Source of the DNA: Asterella californica
Lineage: Eukaryota > Streptophyta > Marchantiopsida > Marchantiales > Aytoniaceae
Assembly (NCBI GenBank): GCA_036924285.1
Contig: JAYKYS010000015.1
Coordinates: 10,540,001-10,604,000 of the forward strand
Direction of reading: 5' to 3'
DNA: 64,000 nucleotides
A program made the position numbers and the translations under genes. Positions 60,201 through 64,000 of this stretch are shown here, piece by piece. Numbering within the stretch: the first letter of the stretch is position 1; each line of letters starts with the position of its first letter. The notes under the pieces were generated by a model. It saw only the letters and a program-made list of their open reading frames with translations. It was not told where the DNA came from and ran no database searches.

Positions 60201-63200
60201 TACTTTTTCGCATAACCCTAACCATACAGACCTAATTATCGATATATAAACAACAGGGTTCACACCATACAGGCACTACCTCCTCCACCTCTGCTGCGGA
60301 GCATCCCTCGACCTCTAGGTGGGACTTACACGCAGGCTACTTTCCAGTATGGCACTTTCAATTCTTTTGCTCCTCTTTCATTCTCTCCTACACTACATCC
60401 CTGTTTGCAGTCTCTCTGCCAACCTCACTGCTACATGCTCCGAGTGCTTATTGTGGTAATTAGGTTCTTGGGTGTACACCTACTCAGTACCTAAGTACAT
60501 GAGTGATGGACGGGCAAATATAGGCTCCTCTTTTACTACCTCTGTCTGCCTTCTCCTCTATTCACTCACTAAATCCGTTATCGGTATCTTCGTTCTGCTT
60601 GGAGAACCTTCGTTTCTTGCAATGGATTCTATGGTTCAGCGCTATCTACGTTTTGATTTCATAACCTTCGCTTCTTTCAACGTTGCAGCAGACAAATCTA
60701 GTTTGCATTTAGCCTCTGAAGCATACTGCATTCGTTCTCTTGTCATTGTCTACTTGAATTCGACTACATACCGAGGGGAACCTATTCTGGAAATGCGCTT
60801 CGCACTACACATTTCCATCGGCACACCCTCTGGTTAATAACAATTCGCTAACTCTGCTCGGCATTGTCAGCGCACATTCGGCCCCTAATTGATTCTCACT
60901 GTGTACTTGGCTGGACTAATTGCGTGATACCCCTATACTAGAGAGTGGTCCTTGAGCATACCTGCCATTCTCATATCTGCCATTCTCGACGTATGAAGAT
61001 AACTCTCTCCTGCACGGGTACTCCTATACTAGAGAGTGGTCCTTGAGCATATCTGCCGTAACTCTCTCCTGGGCAGTTTTCTTTTCGCTATCTGTATCTA
61101 CGTTTTGCCTTGATAGCCTTCGCTTAATTCAGTATTGTAGTATACAAATCTAGTTTGTCTTCATTTGTGCATTGGGGTTTACATTAGCTTTCACATTAGA
61201 ACGATCAGATTGCATCAATACATATTGCATTTGTTCTCTTTTCACTGTCCAGTCGCATTCGACTTCATACCAAGGGGAACCTTTTCTGGAAAATGTTCCC
61301 ATCGGCACACCCTCCGGTTATAATATAATTGGCTAACTCAGTCGGCACGGTTAGCGCACATTTGGCCCCTGTTTGCTTCTTACTATGTACTTGGCCGGGC
61401 TAATTGTGTGTGTTACCTCTATACTAGAGAGTGGTCCTTGAGAACATCTGCCATTCTCGACTTATGAATTTAACTGTCACGAGGCAGGTTGGAAGTTCCA
61501 ACCCTGCACCAGTGGGATGATGAAGCACCGCCGGAGACTGCCGTTAGAAGGCTGTACCCGGAGGTCTGCGGTACCCCGGGAGGCTGGGAGATACTAGCAC
61601 TCTACGTTGGGTCTGCTGTAGGTCGTCTACCTCGTAATTAGGTACTGGGTGCCTACCTACTGCGCATTGGAGTGGATCTCAGGCGGAAGGCTGATCGACT
61701 TGCTCTTGGGACATGGATCTATGTTGTTGTTGCTTGCTTTGTGGTCATAATTTCCGTCATTTCGTGTTATGACTAAGACGCCCCTTCTCTGACTTTGTTA
61801 TAGTAGAGGTGACATTGGTCGCTCTAACCCTTGTTAACTGTTTGCCTGTCACCGTTTTATTTGGAGTGTCCTTTCAGTTTCCAGTTCAGATTGTTAATAT
61901 ACACCTTATTACTCCCTTCTCTTTATCCTAACCCCAGACTTTGGTCCCTATATCTCCAGACTGACCGCTTGGATGGCAATCATAACGTCAGGGCTGGACT
62001 AAACAGGACCCTTAGTGTAGAAGTTTATTGTTGGTTAACACGGGCAGCGTACGTTTCTGCCCTCCCCCATGGTCTTTCTAAGCACTTCTGTTTTTTGGCT
62101 GTTGCAATTGCTCTCCGACAATATAATAAGTTCTTTGACTCGTTCCAAGGGAATTACTGAATACACTTCATACAGGTTGCTCTCCCACCATCTGACACTT
62201 CCCGTAAACCGCTGTGCTGAACTTATTAGTCTTTCAGTCCCTCGTCTATTGTTTTGCACGCTTGAAAACTCGTAAAGCTACGCCAGTTGCTTGCATATGT
62301 ACGTTGGATACATACTCCTGCATGTTATGTCGTCAGCTTTTTGCAAAGTTCAGTGGTCCTACCACTACATAAGTACAGGGGCCGACGCAGAGATGTCCGG
62401 AACTGAATAGAAACCCTTGATCGACTAGGACCTGCCGAGCTGGAAATGTGTCTAGCTTCGGTTGTCACCTTTCCTTTTCATATAGGTCCTAACTCAGTCT
62501 GCTGATCGCGTCCTTTCATCGGGGGCTTATATTGTGCCGTTGCAATTGATCGTCATGTCATACTAAAATGCGCAGGCCCCTGTTAAACTTCATTGCTTCA
62601 CATGGAAGTTTGACGCAGCAAAGAAGTCCCTCGTGGCATGCCTCTGTGTATGGTGCCCTCTAAACGTGTATAGTTAATCGGCGAAACACAACAGTTATTA
62701 CTTGTGGGTACAATAGTAGTGCAGTTGGGTACATGTTTTTGCCCATACGCGCAATCTGCGGGATAGATCTTGGGGCATTATTCAGTGTCAACAAGGACGA
62801 ACGGGGGGCAGGCCAGTTGGTTTGAATAGCTACTTTACAGTTCGTTTGGCATTGTAGGTGCGCGCGGTTCCTGTCGAAACTTCACCCATACCTTTAAGCG
62901 ATCTTCAAGTCATTATACCAAGGTATGATACAAGACTGAGCGGTCCTGTTTTACTGATAAGTTTCCTGTAAATTGGAAATGAGGAAAGGAGCTGATTATA
63001 ATTTTGGATCTTTCCCTTAATGGATCTCTAGTCAGTTAGCTCTTCAAAGGATACCTTTGAAGGGCTAACTGACCTACGTGGCTCCCATGGGACTATCTTA
63101 ACAGGTTGTGAAGCTTGTTGTAAGCAATTACAAGTGCTATAGAATTCGATGTGGCTTGTACTCCTGACAGGAAGGATGTCTTGAAGACCTTCGAAGCATC

Positions 63201-63735
63201 ATTGAGGGTGGATGCAGTAGCTAGTGCTGGATTTAAAATGTCTCGCTCCAAACTACAGGATGCAATCAGGTATACCTATGCATGTAAATTTCACAGATAC
63301 TAGATGCTTCTTTTTCACTTCTCTTGTTCTGATGTTCCTTCTCCGTAATTTGTCGGACCCGTCGTCGGCATGAAGTGGTGGAGCGCTTTTTATCAACTGG
63401 AAGGAAGTAAACAAGGGTGGAGCTATACTGAAAACCGGTGACGTTGTATCTCTACGCGGGAAGGGCAGAATAGAGGTAAATGGGGTTTTATTTGGTGTTA
63501 CTTGTTACTAGACCAAGGCCGGTCTTGCTTTACTTTCCCGATATTTGTACTCACTTAACCTGTATGTTGTCAGAAAGATGATTTTGGAGAGCATATATCT
63601 ACGAAGCGAGGCCGTTTGAGTTTGGTGGTTTCAGGCATATTTCTTCTACTGAGAGTGTCCACCGTGCCGCAGATCGGAGAAATCAACGTCACCAAGAAAG
63701 GCAGATACGCTGTGGAGATCTTAAGATACTTGTAA
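57208..63735 (+). CDS. Plastid S4-domain RNA-binding protein (photosystem II S4 / YlmH type), nine exons
   Basis: Homologues are plastid or cyanobacterial RNA-binding proteins named photosystem II S4 domain proteins. The predicted exons are 57208-57345, 57449-57580, 57844-57935, 58201-58306, 58858-58926, 62858-62922, 63171-63269, 63376-63475 and 63673-63735. All junctions are GT-AG and in phase, giving 287 residues. Family signatures: GVDPSNLEAVTRILEQ (31-46), SSFLTPPTLQDAL, VWGGYSQ-AERCRLSLG, the core SISGNF then HGDFLGAVLGTGIVREKVGD (about 121-153), AQVLVVPELAGF, LRVDAVASAGFKMSRSKLQD, INWKEVNKGG and ILKTGDVVSLRGKGR. The S4 fold covers about 210-270, and the protein ends VEILRYL. Met at 57208 is the first in frame. 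A transit peptide would be expected, and the frame from 57092 (MAASFVVLLLNSNLL) could supply one if an unrecognised splice or a one-base difference joined them. Intron 5 is 3.9 kb and repeat-filled. Confidence 0.88.
59450..59625 (+). repeat. Intronic repeat A, copy 1
   Basis: CACACCCTCCGGTTATAA, CGGCATTGTTAGCACACATT, CGGCCCCTAATTGCTTCTTA, CTATACTAGAGAG and CCTTGAGCATATCTGCCATTC follow in this order. The same order recurs at 60822 and 61308. All copies are inside intron 5 of the S4-domain gene. Confidence 0.8.
59771..59945 (+). repeat. Intronic repeat B, copy 1
   Basis: ATTGTGGTAATTAGGTTCTT, GTGTACACCTACTCAGTACC and a CTGTCTG.CTTC..CT..ATTCACTC end are shared with 60430-60590. A shortened trace (GTAATTAGGTACTGGGTGCC) is at about 61634. 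Confidence 0.75.
60430..60590 (+). repeat. Intronic repeat B, copy 2
   Basis: Second copy of the segment at 59771-59945, about 650 bp downstream, same orientation, moderately diverged. Confidence 0.75.
60822..61015 (+). repeat. Intronic repeat A, copy 2
   Basis: Matches 59450-59625. A short extra piece, CTATACTAGAGAGTGGTCCTTG, follows at about 61027-61048, a partial further duplication. Confidence 0.8.
61308..61487 (+). repeat. Intronic repeat A, copy 3
   Basis: Matches 59450-59625, including the ending TAACTGTCACGAGGCAG that copy 1 also has. Directly after it lies a small inverted repeat, GGTTGGAA-GT-TTCCAACC (61487-61503), with a T-loop-like look but no supporting tRNA structure. Confidence 0.8.
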
Positions 63736-64000
63736 CATTTTACATCTTGAATGGCATCTCGAAATTGATTTTCTTATTAAGCTCGTCCAGGACTGAACTT
63801 CCCTTACCCATTTCTCCATTTCATATTCAACATGCATATGCTGGTGGCGTGTCGGAGCTTCCGAACTGTTCTAAACCCTAGACATGATGCTGCCAGGAAT
63901 GTTGTATTCGAGCGCGGCATGCTTTTTCAACCTGTCGTGAGCTGAACTGAGCCCTCACGATTGTTCTCCTTAAAGCCAATTTCTTCAAAAGAAGACCGTA
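63736..64000. other. 3' flank of the S4-domain gene
   Basis: Probably 3' untranslated sequence and the start of the next intergenic region. No feature recognised before the window ends. Confidence 0.5.

Noticed and set aside
61487..61503. GGTTGGAA-GT-TTCCAACC, resembling a tRNA T-arm.
   Set aside because: No matching anticodon arm or acceptor stem was found around it.

Overview
The window looks like nuclear DNA of a land plant. Four host genes with short GT-AG introns encode proteins typical of plants: a KOC1-like chloroplast outer-envelope kinase, a plant-type hyccin, a plastid S4-domain RNA-binding protein and an ankyrin-repeat protein. The gene exons sit between AT-rich, heavily decayed transposable elements: a chromodomain Ty3/gypsy element, a gypsy integrase joined to a PHD finger, a PIF/Harbinger transposase and a rolling-circle (HUH) replicase-like ORF. 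My guess is a bryophyte-grade plant, but the sequence alone does not settle the clade.

Layout. 1-8.99 kb: AT-rich, no gene found, a few repeat fragments. 8.99-14.83 kb: one decayed Ty3/gypsy chromovirus with 5' LTR, primer-binding site, gag, pol, chromodomain, polypurine tract and an interrupted 3' LTR. 15.6 kb: a tRNA-derived SINE-like repeat. 15.7-27.9 kb: a higher-GC, gene-bearing block with an ankyrin gene (minus, 2 exons) and a hyccin gene (minus, 8 exons). 27.9-37.4 kb: a repeat nest with a Tourist/Harbinger-type MITE, several copies of a double-hairpin repeat family, the integrase-PHD remnant, a second SINE-like copy and a 58-bp tandem array. 39.7-43.9 kb: the KOC1-like gene (minus, 4 coding exons plus a probable leader exon). 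44.4-50.3 kb: a Harbinger transposase pseudogene, the HUH replicase-like pseudogene, and two neighbouring tandem arrays with periods near 157 bp and near 183 bp. 50.3-57.2 kb: AT-rich repeats, including a perfect 43-bp inverted repeat and two more double-hairpin copies. 57.2-63.7 kb: the S4-domain gene (plus, 9 exons) with a 3.9-kb intron full of internally duplicated sequence.

The host genes do not form a pathway. Two of them (the KOC1-like kinase and the S4 protein) act at or in the plastid, and the hyccin acts at the plasma membrane with PI4-kinase alpha. For all four, exon joins were derived by hand from splice sites and reading phase, and every join kept the frame. Exon edges are therefore good hypotheses, not transcript evidence. 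The most unusual material is the HUH-type ORF, the integrase-PHD fusion, the double-hairpin family and the perfect palindrome beside one of its copies.
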